A stretch of 64,000 bases of DNA from Cristatella mucedo (taxonomy: Eukaryota > Bryozoa > Phylactolaemata > Cristatellidae), in the NCBI GenBank assembly GCA_009760855.2, contig WPIO01000013.1, positions 4,561,001 through 4,625,000 of the forward strand, given 5' to 3'. The translations under genes were made by a program, and so were the position numbers. The notes beneath the pieces were generated by a model. That model saw only the letters and a program-made list of their open reading frames with translations, did not search any database and had not been told where the DNA came from. Positions 23,540 to 33,307 of this stretch are shown here, piece after piece (positions within the stretch are counted from its first letter, which is position 1; every line of letters starts with the position of its first letter).

Positions 23540-24635
23540 AATATGTATTTCAGCTTCGCCACCAGAATGGCATCTGATAAAAAGAAGAGATGAACTAAAA
23601 AAAATTGAGAATTTAATCAGGATTGGACGGAGTCGTTTGCGTTCATATGCAACACTGATGGCCTTCCGACTTGTCTCATTTGCCAAGAAAAACTTGCACA
23701 CAATAAGAAGTCAAATTTGGAGAGACACTTCACTACAAAACATACCCGATTTGCTGCTAAATATCCAACCGATGACGCACGGAAAAAAGCTAATAAAGAG
23801 CTTCAAAAACAAAAACAACAGTCGAGTTCTATGCTAAGTAACTGAGCGCAATCTTCAAATAATGTAAATCTGGCAAGCTTCGCAATATCACTACAAATTA
23901 AAAAAAGAGGGAAACCATTCACAGATGGTGAGTCGCCAAAGATTGTTTCATACGTAGAGCTGAAGAACTGTTTCGTGATTTCAAAAACAAAACCGAAATC
24001 ATGAATAAAATCAAATATTTGCCCTTATCTGCTAAAGCAGTACAAGATAGAACTTCTAAAATGTCTTCAAATGTAACACACATGCAAGTGGAAGACATTC
24101 AACTGGCTTCTGCTTTATCACTTGCTATGAATAAGTTTTGTGACATAAGAGACACGGCACAAGTTACCCTTTTCGTCAGGTATATGTCGTCCCAAGGTCC
24201 AAAAGAAGAACTGCTAGGATTGCTGCCGCTCTCAGGGCAAACTCGTGGAGAAGATATAGCAAATGCTGTGCAAAAATTCCTGGAAGACTATGAAATCGAT
24301 GTAAATAAAATAGTCTCCATATCAACTGATGGAGCCAGAATTATGACAGGAATACATAAAGGTGTAACAACGATTCTTCGGCAAAAATTAAACCACGAAA
24401 TGTTAACGTTTTACTGCACAAGTCATCAAGAGTCGCTTTTTGCCCAAACATTTCCGACCGAAATGTTTGAGGTCATGAATTTGGTTTTTAAGAACATTAA
24501 CAGTATTTTGGCAAAAGCACTCTACCATCGCCTGTTTAAGGAATTTCTTGAAGAAATAGAAAGCCAGTATTCTGACCTACTTCTGCACAATAAAGTGCGA
24601 TGGCTTTCCAGGGGTTACGTATTGAAACGTTTTAA
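23540..24635 (+). pseudogene. hAT transposase with BED finger, 3'-truncated
   Basis: The N-terminal part (about 23590-23850) contains 'LPTCLICQEKL' and 'NLERHFTTKH', a C2H2 BED zinc finger for DNA binding. After stops and a frameshift near 23840-24000, the frame from 24001 is open: '[20 protein letters not shown]', '[18 protein letters not shown]' (catalytic-core region), '[14 protein letters not shown]' and '[19 protein letters not shown]'. The C-terminal dimerisation region is absent. The same frame runs on by chance into the AT-rich island to 24885. Confidence 0.8.
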
Positions 24636-24639
24636 TAAG

Positions 24640-25044
24640 TTAACTACTGTTAAATGTAGCGATTCGTGTACAAATATGCTTCAAGTTCCATGTGGTTCCT
24701 GTGCAATTGTTGTTGACTTTAAGGGAAATGTTGTTAAGGAGTTTATATCTAGAGGAGAAAAATGTGTTGAGCTACTTTTAGAGTTTTTAATAAATTACTC
24801 TAGTGAGCTAAGAAAGAAGTTATCAGAATTCAAAGAATTACCTATTTATATTGATGATGTTGCAACTGCAGACTTTAAGGGATGAAAAAAGGACAAGGCA
24901 GCAAGTGGAATTGATAATATGTCTTTTAATCCTGCTGGTACTGTTAATACTGCTAGTTACCCTTATACTAGTCCTACTACTTCACTGCTTCAAGTGAAAG
25001 TTCTTCAAACATTGGATTTCTTTATAGAAGAAGAGGAATTTTAA
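24640..25044 (+). pseudogene. Virus-island fragment, possibly DNA polymerase related
   Basis: One frame runs to TAA at 25042 with a single internal TGA (24883-24885), about 130 residues. It contains '[20 protein letters not shown]' and a Glu/Leu-rich helix ('[16 protein letters not shown]'). The style loosely recalls the exonuclease part of viral family-B polymerases, but no catalytic block can be named, so this is a guess. The 5' part is lost at the junction with the hAT element. Confidence 0.3.
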
Positions 25045-25129
25045 ACTTTCTTGCGGATGCATTGCTGGTACATTCAGTATATCATTGCCACTATCAAGAC
25101 TCTCTGGTTTCTGTGCTGACATAAATACA
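25045..25129. other. Short intergenic gap of the island
   Basis: About 85 bp between two virus-like frames. No promoter motif can be singled out in such AT-rich DNA. Confidence 0.3.
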
Positions 25130-26046
25130 ATTATATTCTTTATAACATTCTATTTACTCTTGAATTAACTCGAGTTGGTGGGAATGATTTTGATTGTATT
25201 ATGACAGGTACTTCTGGTGATGCTAATGCAATTGTAAGTAGAGGTGTTGCTAATGCTGCTGGAAATGGCACTTGGAATGCATTTAGAACTATGATGTCAG
25301 AAATGAGATTGGTTGTATCATGTGTTGTTCCTATGGAAAATATTCAAAGATCTCTTGCTGATATTTCAAGTGAGAGATCAAAGAAACTAAGACTTAACTA
25401 CAGAGTTAGACGAAATGAAAATATGACTCTAACTAATTTCAACCAAGGTATGAAAAATACTAGAACTCCATCTGTACAAAATCATATTGATAAAGTTAGA
25501 TGGTTGATTGTTGCAGCACAAAACTATGGTAAATAAGGTTTTTCTACTGAAAATCCTTGAACTTACAATCATTGTGATATTAAAAACGTAACTGTACTTG
25601 CTAATGGATTGAAACAATATCCAGCTGTTCCAAGAAGCAATTATCCAAGAGATGGAAAATGCTCAACATCTAATCTTGATCTTACTACATTCAGAAAACA
25701 ATATCTTGGATTGAATGAAGTAACAGAACTTGTTGGTGTTACTTATCCTGAGTGATTATCTCTATATCCTACTCATGTAATTGATCTACAATTCACTGAT
25801 GAACCACTTAGAGTAACATATAAACTTGATGTAACAGTTTAGTTCAATGCTTTGATTCCTGCTGCTGCTGATGCTGGTAGTGTTGGTGCTGGTGGAGCTG
25901 GTAAACCTGCAATTCCTGCTACAACAATCATCCTTCACTATCTTACTATCTGTGAGAATACTGCTGAAATAACGTCAAATGGTAATGGATCTAACTTTAC
26001 TTGTAGTAAAGGAACGTTTTTTATGATGGAAATAAATTTTAAATAA
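25130..26046 (+). pseudogene. Capsid-like protein (double jelly-roll type?)
   Basis: A single frame without frameshifts from about 25130 to TAA at 26044-26046 (about 300 codons). It has four internal stops: TAA 25534, TGA 25558, TGA 25753 and TAG 25840. The order of blocks resembles major capsid proteins of Polinton/adenovirus-like viruses: 'DKVRWLIVAAQNYG', then 'NHCDIKNVTVLANGLKQYP' (a strand pair describing a named position), then a C-terminal 'EPLRVTYKLD' and 'IILHYLTICENTAEI'. A Gly/Ala/Pro-rich loop (25853-25920) precedes the last strand. This is resemblance by eye only. If correct, it forms the virion shell. Confidence 0.45.
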
Positions 26047-26066
26047 AATTATAGTGTCTAAATATA

Positions 26067-26900
26067 ATGCAAAAAGCAAATTTCATTCAAGGTTCAGACG
26101 AGTGGAAAAAAGCTATGTCACTAAGTATTGGTGGATCAGAAGTGTACTATGTTCTAGGTAATGATATGGTCTTTGGAGCGCAAATAGATTGTGATATAGA
26201 ATTAATTGCAAATAGAAAACTAAAAAAATATATTGCTAATAACTCTTCTATGAGATTTTCGCAAATGTTATTTGGAAAGGGGCTTGAACCTATCGCTGCA
26301 ACATTTCTAGAAATGAAACTAGATAGAAACATTGAAAACGCAAATGACTGCTTTACTAGTGATTGAGTATATAGATATTCTCCAGAGGGAATTATAGATA
26401 AAGATACATTGATTGAGATAAAATGTTTATGGTCAAAAAGTATAGTTGAAGAATATATACCAAAACAATATTTAGCACAGTGTTTGCTTGGATTACATGT
26501 ACCCAAATTAAGTAGATGTTTTTATTCAGAAATTGAAATCTTTGTTCCTAGATAAAGTTGTGATGATGTACCTATAGATTATATTGCAGCTGGGACAGTT
26601 CGTATTCCTACTAGTTATATTTTTGATATGCCAATAAGAACACCATTCTTCATGTATCTTCTTAAAGATGAGAAATACTTTGATTTTGAATTTGATATAA
26701 TTTCTGATTATGGTAGATTCTCAAATAAAAAAGGTTTTGGTTATGATATAAAATATCATATAAAAAAAGTAGAAATACAAGTTAATGAGGAGGAAGATCC
26801 ATTTAGATTTTGAAAAATTGTTCTACTTGTAAGAGAAGTATTAGATCGTTCAAAAATATTGATTAATGAGTATAAAGATAAGTTCCAGAATTCGAAGTGA
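26067..26900 (+). pseudogene. YqaJ-type viral recombinase/exonuclease
   Basis: It starts 20 bp after the capsid-like frame and runs 277 codons in one frame to TGA 26898. Internal stops are TGA 26364, TAA 26553 and TGA 26811. Blocks typical of the YqaJ/lambda-exonuclease PD-(D/E)XK fold are clear: 'GSDEWKKAMSLSIGGSEV', 'FGKGLEPIAATFLE', 'YSPEGIID' with 'LIEIKC' (acidic residue, then E-x-K), and 'IPKQYLAQCLLGLHV'. The usual Asp of the PDG block is Glu here. Such enzymes resect or recombine viral DNA ends. The C-terminal 110 residues (from 'FDMPIRTPFFMYLL') are unassigned and might be a second domain. Confidence 0.7.
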
Positions 26901-27741
26901 AGATTATGTTTTTAAAATTAATGGGTATCTTCTTTCAGACTTAAATGCAAATGGAAATAGAGTTGTGAATTTAGCTGATCCAATAAATAATAGTGATGCT
27001 TCAACAAAATCTTATGCAGATACGAACTTTTTTGTTAATTCGAGAGCATCATTGAGTCTTGCTGGTAAAAGTATTACTAATCTTGGAAAAGGAGTAAATC
27101 CTACTGATGGTGTTAATGTTAGTCAAATAAATAATTGTGATAAAAAACGGGTGATACATTGTTAGGAGATTTAAACATGAATAGTTATGCTATAGCATCT
27201 AATTATTGGAATTCAGGTAATGGAAATCCAGTAGTATTAAATGATGATTATTGCGTTACGTATGGAGGGATGAAACGCGATGTATTATTGAAAGCATTTC
27301 CTTCAGCAACAAGTATCAATATGGGTGGTAATTCAATAACAAATGTTGCAGATCTTGTTAATCCTACTGATGTTGCAACAAAGAATTATGTAGGTAAAAC
27401 AGTTAAAAAATAAAACAGAAGTATAATCGATCTCAGTGAATCTTAATTCTAAGAATTCAATTTTAAATTTATCAGCACCTTATTCATGGACAAATAAAAC
27501 ATTTTCATCTATAATTATATTAAATTCTATGGTTTTTGGAGCATCTAATTGTGTCTTTCTTAGATCTAGTAATGATACTACTGGTGTATCTGGTGATGTA
27601 AGAGTTATAAATACTTCTACAACGGGAGGTGTTGACTTAAAGTATAATGTATATTTTACTAGATTACCGACTGATTATTACTTCATTGACAATCTTGGAA
27701 ATGTAAAGTTAAACCTCTTGGTCAGTTATGTAGCCTCCTGA
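26866..27741 (+). pseudogene. Fibre-like protein with phage tail-fibre repeats
   Basis: Frames 26866-27165, 27159-27413 and 27436-27741 follow one another, with a shift in an A-run at about 27140 and a TAA near 27411. They contain several copies of a short repeat: 'NGNRVVNLADPINNSDAST', 'AGKSITNLGKGVNPTDG', 'DLNMNSYAIASN' and 'MGGNSITNVADLVNPTDVAT'. This N-x-I-x-N-(V/L)-x-x-P-x-x-x-x-D-(A/V)-x-T-K-x-Y pattern is common in phage tail fibres and in fibre-like proteins of large DNA viruses. The C-terminal 100 residues form a separate Ser/Asn-rich domain, perhaps the receptor-facing head. The frame overlaps the end of the nuclease frame. Confidence 0.6.
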
Positions 27742-27918
27742 GAAGTATAAGTGAACTATTAACACTATTAACTCTTTTAACTTTGTTGCTTTACGTTTAC
27801 CTTTAACAAGTGGGAATAGTTTTGAAATCGCACAAATAGCTTCATGGTCTGAATAGTGATGTAAACAAGAAGTAGAGCAACATCCTTTTTTAAGTGTTTC
27901 TTGACCAATTAATATAAT
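27709..27918 (-). other. Small minus-strand open frame of the island
   Basis: Seventy open codons, without ATG, run on the minus strand and overlap the end of the fibre-like frame. The composition is protein-like, with a Cys/His-rich start ('CCSTSCLHHYSDHEAIC') that could bind metal and a basic middle. No family is recognised. It may be a decayed late gene. Confidence 0.3.
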
Positions 27919-28148
27919 TTAGTTCGTCTCTCTTTTTTAAATTAATCAAAATTTATGTTACAGTATGAACCGGTTATAGATTCATCATCACGTAAAAGGC
28001 TAGAATCAAATTCAGTTTCTTTCATATCTAGATCACAGAGTCTAAACTAAACATAAGATTGATAGAATAATGGTATTGCAAGAACAACCATGGCGTTATT
28101 GGGTAAATGATGTTAAAAGAAGTTTCGTGAGAGAGTAATTGCAAGTGA
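27919..28148. other. Island spacer between minus-strand frames
   Basis: AT-rich. It holds a possible 27-codon minus frame (ATG near 28025) but nothing that can be named. Confidence 0.3.
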
Positions 28149-28549
28149 TTAAAATTTAGATTCACTTGTATTTTCTAATGAATTAATTAGTATTTCATTG
28201 AATTCTTCTTTAGTTATTTTATCCTCATCTAAAGCATCTACTATCTTTGAAACAAATTATGATTTGCTTGAAGTGTAGATCTTTTTCTTCCATCAATTTG
28301 TGATATTGTACTTTCAATTGATATTATCATTGTTGTTAATCCACCTAAAACAGCTACTAAATGAGAAAGATCCTCATACTTTGGAATATAGGTGCTAGTT
28401 ACAGTAATCGCAAGAGTTAATATAATACCTATTAATTGAAAACAATATCTACTTCTTATTAATTTAGGTAAACCACTTCTAACTCATTCATTGTCTGCTA
28501 AAATTCTGTTGTATTTGTCATTAGCATATTTTGATCTTAGGTCTGACAT
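28149..28549 (-). pseudogene. Two-membrane-span protein of the island
   Basis: ATG at 28547-28549. The minus frame has one TGA (28484-28486) and a frameshift near 28245, then ends at TAA 28149, about 132 codons in all. Two hydrophobic spans, 'YCFQLIGIILTLAITVTSTY' and 'HLVAVLGGLTTMIISI', are followed by a charged tail with 'DEDKITKEEFNEIL', which is EF-hand-like in look only. The layout recalls small two-TM proteins such as DUF4231/SLATT, but this is not established. It is a hypothetical membrane protein. Confidence 0.4.
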
Positions 28550-28572
28550 GATTGTCCTATATTATTATTTGT

Positions 28573-29065
28573 TTAATTTCTTACAACACTCTTTTTTATT
28601 TTACATAATTTATCTTTTAGGGGAAATGGACATTTACGAATATGAGAAGAAAATGTTGGTTTCTCTAGATCAATGATAAAAGTATCATCATCAGTTATTT
28701 CAAAATCATCTGGAATATTAGATATTAATTCTGTTTTATCTTGAATTTCAATTAATAAAGGATTTGGATTTGCATTAACTAGAATGCAAGAACCAATATC
28801 AACAATTAAGTTAATAATATTTAACCAAAAATGAGTAGTAGCAAGTTTGTTTTCTAAAAATACTAAAAGCTTTTTAAATTTTTATATTACATTTACCATG
28901 CAACAAATCTCTTGCAACTAAACAAGATCCAATGACTTTTCTCACATAAAAAGATTCAGCAATAACATCTAGAACTTTTTTAATAGTATCATCTAATTTT
29001 TGTAGAGATAGATCATAGTTCTTTATAAAAGTAGATTCATTTAATCCTGACATATTATAGTACAT
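28573..29065 (-). pseudogene. Hypothetical island protein, one frameshift
   Basis: ATG at 29065 opens 63 codons ('MYYNMSGLNESTFIKNYDLS'). A shift at about 28860-28876 leads into a second frame of about 95 codons ('HFWLNIINLIVDIGSC', 'IPDDFEITDDDTFIIDLE') ending at TAA 28573. The protein-like composition on both sides of the shift supports one broken gene of about 160 codons. No family is recognised. Confidence 0.4.
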
Positions 29066-29126
29066 TAAATTTATGTTTCAAATTTTTTACTATTACATAG
29101 ATATAAAACTGTAATTAAGAGATTCA

Positions 29127-29248
29127 TGTTGTAAGTAAAGGCTAGTTTGAGGTCATTTACATTTGAAAACTCCGATAGGTGAGCGTTAGCGAGGATAGAT
29201 GAGTTTGAAAAATGGAAATGTCCACAAACGAGACTTTACTTACAACAC
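29127..29248. mobile_element. Short palindromic MITE
   Basis: The arms 29127-29172 ('TGTTGTAAGTAAAGGCTAGT...') and 29201-29248 ('...AGACTTTACTTACAACAC') are imperfect inverted repeats of about 45 bp around a 28-bp centre. It lies exactly between the AT-rich island and a LINE-A fragment. Confidence 0.75.
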
Positions 29249-29312
29249 GGTTGGGAAGTAGATCTGAGAGATAGGCTTGAGCCAAAGAATAAAGTGACCT
29301 AAAAGTCCCATC
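29249..29312 (-). mobile_element. LINE-A ORF2 fragment (minus)
   Basis: 'GGAAGTAGATCTGAGAGATA' and 'GGCTTGAGCCAAAGAATAAA' match the complement of the LINE-A C-terminal region, as at 44.35 kb. Only about 60 bp remain. Confidence 0.65.
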
Positions 29313-29811
29313 CGCTCGAAACGGACCGATATACACGTTTCCGTACACATGCTCTGGATATGTCCTTGAATGCCGTACATACCGCAAATGCTATGGTAAT
29401 GATGAGGGTGCCTGCTTCGTTTCTCATTCTGAGCTGAGCGGCAAGAGGCACAACCGGCAATGGTGCGGTATTAGAATACCGAACATCGTGTTTCATTGCT
29501 TTGACCTCTTACTGTGACTGCTCTGCTGCCGTGGCAAATGTCTTACACGGCCTCCGGTCCTGTCAGGTAAGCGATCTGGCAGGAGGCAGGATGAGAACGT
29601 GAGTCAGATCAGATAGGGCACATGTCATAGGTCAGCTGCAGCAAGATAATGGAGGAAAGGGTGAGTGAGGAAGTTGTGAAATCGACAAGCAGCTCGCTAG
29701 GCAGCCCCTGTTGATTTTTGAGAAATATTCTAATGCACAAGTTGAGAGTTTACGACAGACATGACTGGCTGCCAAGGTATACATATTTCTTGTAAAATCT
29801 GCACAAAATCT
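29313..29811. other. Unassigned stretch
   Basis: No gene or repeat is recognised. Confidence 0.4.
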
Positions 29812-30650
29812 AGGTATCCCATTCCAAAGTGACCTCTCATTAGACGACATCAGCTCTACAGTCAAGTCTCCCTACTGTCCGCTGCAAAACATTCCTAAAA
29901 TTCAGGCTTGTTTAGACAGGGATACCACATCTAAATTAGTCTATTTTTTGTCACATCCCGTCTTGACTTCTGTAATTCACTGCTTGCTGGTTTACCGGCC
30001 TGCTCAATCAGTCGCTTACAGCTGGTGCAATACTTTGCAGCAAGGCTTGTCAGTCGAAAGCTTCACAGTTGCCACTTGACAACACCTGTCGCTGACTTGC
30101 ACTGGCTTCCAGTTAAGCAACGCATCGACTTCAAGGTTCTGTTAGTCACTTTCAGGTATCTTCATTCTTTGACTCCAGCCTACTTATCAGATCTACTCCA
30201 CCACAAGGCTTAGCGCCGTGCCACCCGCTGTTCTGAATCTGTTTACCTATACCTCGTACAAATCTCAAATCCTTTGGAGACCATGAATTTAGTTCGTATG
30301 CTTCCACAGCCTGGAACTCACTCCCGACTTTCGTCATGATATCACCCGACCTGACCACATTTAAAAAACCAAGATTGCATCTATTTATCACAGCATTTAG
30401 TGGATCCATAAGATCCATTCTTTATGTGCTTATGCGTGCTGATGCAGTGCATGCTGCCACTAACCAAACTTGCATACCAACCCAGCACATTTCATCCTTA
30501 AAGATGGTGTTATTTTTGTTTATCAAGCATGATACCTCTAGCCATGCGATCGTGTTTCGTTTGCAGCAAATGAAAAATGACTAGAAAGAGATTGAGTTCT
30601 CTGAGAGTGCTATATCGAATGGGCTATTTTGATTATATGATTATTATTTG
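29812..30650 (+). mobile_element. LINE-A 3' end, degenerate
   Basis: It starts in the region after the RT ('CCAAAGTGACCTCTCATTAG'), then shows 'AARLVSRKLHSCHLTTPVAD' and 'FRYLHSLTPAYLSDLLHH'. The tail is a decayed hairpin and ATT run at 30570-30650. Stops break the frame repeatedly. Confidence 0.75.
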
Positions 30651-31399
30651 GCCTGCTTCAGATGGCTAACTACCCAGACAGGAACAGCTATAAGCAGCGA
30701 TTAGTAGAAATTTAGTCTGGATGCAGCAAGTCCATGGAATAACTTACCTGTCGCGTCCTTATCAATTAAACGTGAATTTTCGCAGTTATACATGGGTTAA
30801 ATAGGCAGACTGATTCTGGAGCTGATTCACCCATCTAATTTAACAAAGTTCTTTTGGAAGAGGTCACTTTACAGATTTCTACAGAGACTGCACTAAATGT
30901 GCTGAAAGCAGGCAGACTGCATTGAGGACCTGAGGCGTTTATCCAGCGATATTAGACACAGGACTTCCAGATTTCATGCACTGGCTGCAGGCACTATGCT
31001 GGCTGATTAAATTGTGAGGGTTAAGCTTTCCAACTTCTGAGTGACAATAGGTTTGCTCGCATCTAGTAAGCCGGTTCCATTGTCATTTAATTAGAGAAAG
31101 CTCGTTGCCATCCAAGCATGAATTTCAGCGATAGAAGATAAGAGATTTAAGAGAATGTGCGGCGCTGGGTGGTAAAAGAGATCAAAGAACGAGTGTAGCT
31201 ACGTGTCGCCTGCATGGAAAGACAGCCTCGATTGTGATTTTGATCATATATTGGCTAGAAGGAGAGCATAAATGGATGAAACAACTGGATCTAGACACAG
31301 ACCTATATGGGCCAGACGTACTTCAAAGACGAGCCAGGTGAATATTAGCCGCCAAAATCTACACTCCGATTAAACTTAAACTTAATTCACATAAACTTT
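30651..31399. other. Unassigned stretch
   Basis: No gene recognised. A weak 'SPWNNLPVASLSIKREFSQL' near 30720 recalls the end of a CR1-type ORF2 but is too short to call. Confidence 0.3.
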
Positions 31400-31745
31400 A
31401 TTAAAACTTAAGAAAACTCCAATTTCTCGCATTAAGATAGAACCAAAACCTAATACAGCGCCAGAGACGCTGAGGCGAGATGATAGGCGCTCAAGGAGGA
31501 CCGTGTAAGCAATGGTGTCCGCGAATGAAACGCTGTCCGTGAATCCCGATGAATTGGCAAAGGGGCTCAACCAAAGACGGCATTTCCGAGGAGTTCATTA
31601 CACAGCCGCAGCGGACCAGACTGTTTCGAGTGGCATGGCTCTCAAGCCTGACTGACTGGAACTTACCAGCGAGGTCTAATTCTTTTATCTGAGAGATTAT
31701 CCGAATTGGCACTACGCGCTCCACTCTCTTTAAAAATTACATTAT
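31400..31745 (-). pseudogene. LINE reverse transcriptase fragment (minus)
   Basis: Two minus frames read 'ERVVPIRIISQIKELDLAGK' with 'FQSVRLESHATRNSL' and then 'FADTIAYTVLLERLSSRLSV' with 'SGAVLGFGSIL'. They match the RT blocks usually reading '(K)LFQSAYRPGHSTETAL' and 'FDTVDHxILLxRLxxxxGISGxVLxWFxSYL'. A shift separates them. The match is nearer to a CR1/L2 family other than LINE-A, possibly LINE-B. Confidence 0.6.
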
Positions 31746-31873
31746 TAGCGAAACTGCGCTGACGTTGCTTAAGCTCTCTTCAGGTCAAGTTTCGACTCAG
31801 GGAATGAGAGTTACTTGACAGCAGCCTCTTAAAAGGATGCTGAGTAGAACGTCTGAGAGGCCTGTGATATACT

Positions 31874-32012
<139 letters not shown>

Positions 32013-33307
32013 TTAGCCAATCGATTGTAGCTGGCAAAAGGAAATCTAGGCATCACTTCAGGAGGATGGGTGCTCGTGTCGGTGCATTTAGTAGGCAGCT
32101 ACGCCGTTACGACTGGCCCTGGTAGGTATGCCCACGCCCGACCGCTACCATCCGCTAGAGCGAGTCGTCTCGATAAATTTAGTTCGCCGCGCGCACTTGC
32201 GTCTGCGTGCCAACAGTTGAGCTTGCCCGTCGAAATTATTTGGCAGTCAGCCCGACTCTGGTGTATCGTCCAGGCCACCTGACCAGGTCACCTAACCCGG
32301 AATCGGGATGGGCTGCTTGGACGCACTGTGTCCTTTGAAAAACTCCGCTAAATCAGACCGCGGCGGAAATAGCCGTACCGACTTTGCGAGCTGACGTCCG
32401 TAGCTGTAGCCTAACGGTCGACCGATCGCAGTTTTTTGAGTTTCAAACTGCGCCGGTAGCCTGGGCGGCTGCGTCAGGTGCAGCGATCCGCGTCCGCGCC
32501 GGTCGCTCGTTAAGTGTAATGGCAGCTTATAATGTAATGGCAGCTTATAGCAAACACCTCGCTCGCTGTACCCGCACGCTGCACCGGCGGCGAAGCGAGC
32601 AGCGAGCAGCGAGCCGGCGTCCAGGCCACCGAGCGGCGGTCTGCTGTCGGCGTTCAAGGACCTCGGCATCGCACCGCTCCGCTCCGCTCCGGCCCCATTC
32701 CCGTTTCTCGATGGTAAAGTACGGACTAGACAAAATGGCTTCAAGACCTTGAACATGGTGCGAAATAGCGGCAGCAGCGTCCCCCGTCAGCTTCAGTCAA
32801 ACATAATGGACGCACTCTTACGGCGAGACTTCTCGCGAACTCGCTTTATATCTATTATTCCTCGCGTGAGAAAATCGGAGCCCCGATTTCCGCGAGAGAG
32901 GAGATGTCGGCTGCGTTCTGTTCGACTCTGTTCCACACAGTTCGCGAAGCACGATCGATATTTCTCAGAAAAACTGGACAGAGCAGCGGCACATTCCTCT
33001 GGCCGCCGCATTCGTCATCGTCGCTCGAGAAATTCGGGGCTGCTGCTGCGTTTTCTAGCGGCATTCTTTCGTAGCCTACAAGACACGTAAGCGTTTCGAA
33101 GCAACTTCGGCGATCCATTGCGGCCAGATTGTGACCGATTTGTTCACTACTCGCGGCCGCTGAATTATAATGGCTAGGAATCGGTGGTGCGCGATAATCT
33201 GCGGCCGAGGCAGCATAGAAGCCGAAGCTACGTAATAGGCAGGCGTCGTGTCTGAGCAGCTGAGCGGTGTGGCGTTTCGGAGGTCGAGCTGAGCAGTGCT
33301 CTTTAAA
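32013..33307. other. GC-rich block without recognisable gene
   Basis: CpG-rich from about 32100 to 33110, with long but mutually overlapping frames on both strands and no recognisable domain. A short tandem duplication 'AATGGCAGCTTATA' lies at 32514-32551. Confidence 0.35.

Larger units (their letters stand above)
22513..24635 (+). mobile_element. hAT DNA transposon, ZBED5-like lineage (relic)
   Basis: It starts with 'CAGGGGTCGGCAACCTGCGG' and 'GCATGCGGCTCTTT', a well-known hAT terminus. A BED-finger transposase follows from about 23540. The element is interrupted by a nested TIR element (22876-23427). It is cut off at about 24635, where the AT-rich virus-like island begins, inside the transposase ('[12 protein letters not shown]'). 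No right terminus was found. Confidence 0.8.
24636..29120. mobile_element. AT-rich endogenous virus-like island (Polinton/adintovirus-like?)
   Basis: About 4.5 kb of sequence far richer in A+T (about 70% by eye) than its flanks, with a different codon style (AGA Arg, AAT/ATA-rich). Plus-strand frames read a fragment of unknown role, a capsid-like protein, a YqaJ-type nuclease and a fibre-like repeat protein. Three small minus-strand frames converge on these. Dense gene packing, short overlaps and the gene types fit a small DNA virus. Internal stops and frameshifts show decay or an altered code. No integrase, terminal repeats or packaging ATPase were found, so the class is tentative. A phage-like or contaminant origin is possible. 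Confidence 0.6.

Noticed and set aside
24636-29120. Nuclear copy of mitochondrial DNA
   Set aside because: AT-richness and TGA-for-Trp would fit, but no mitochondrial protein, rRNA or tRNA is recognisable and the genes are virus-like.
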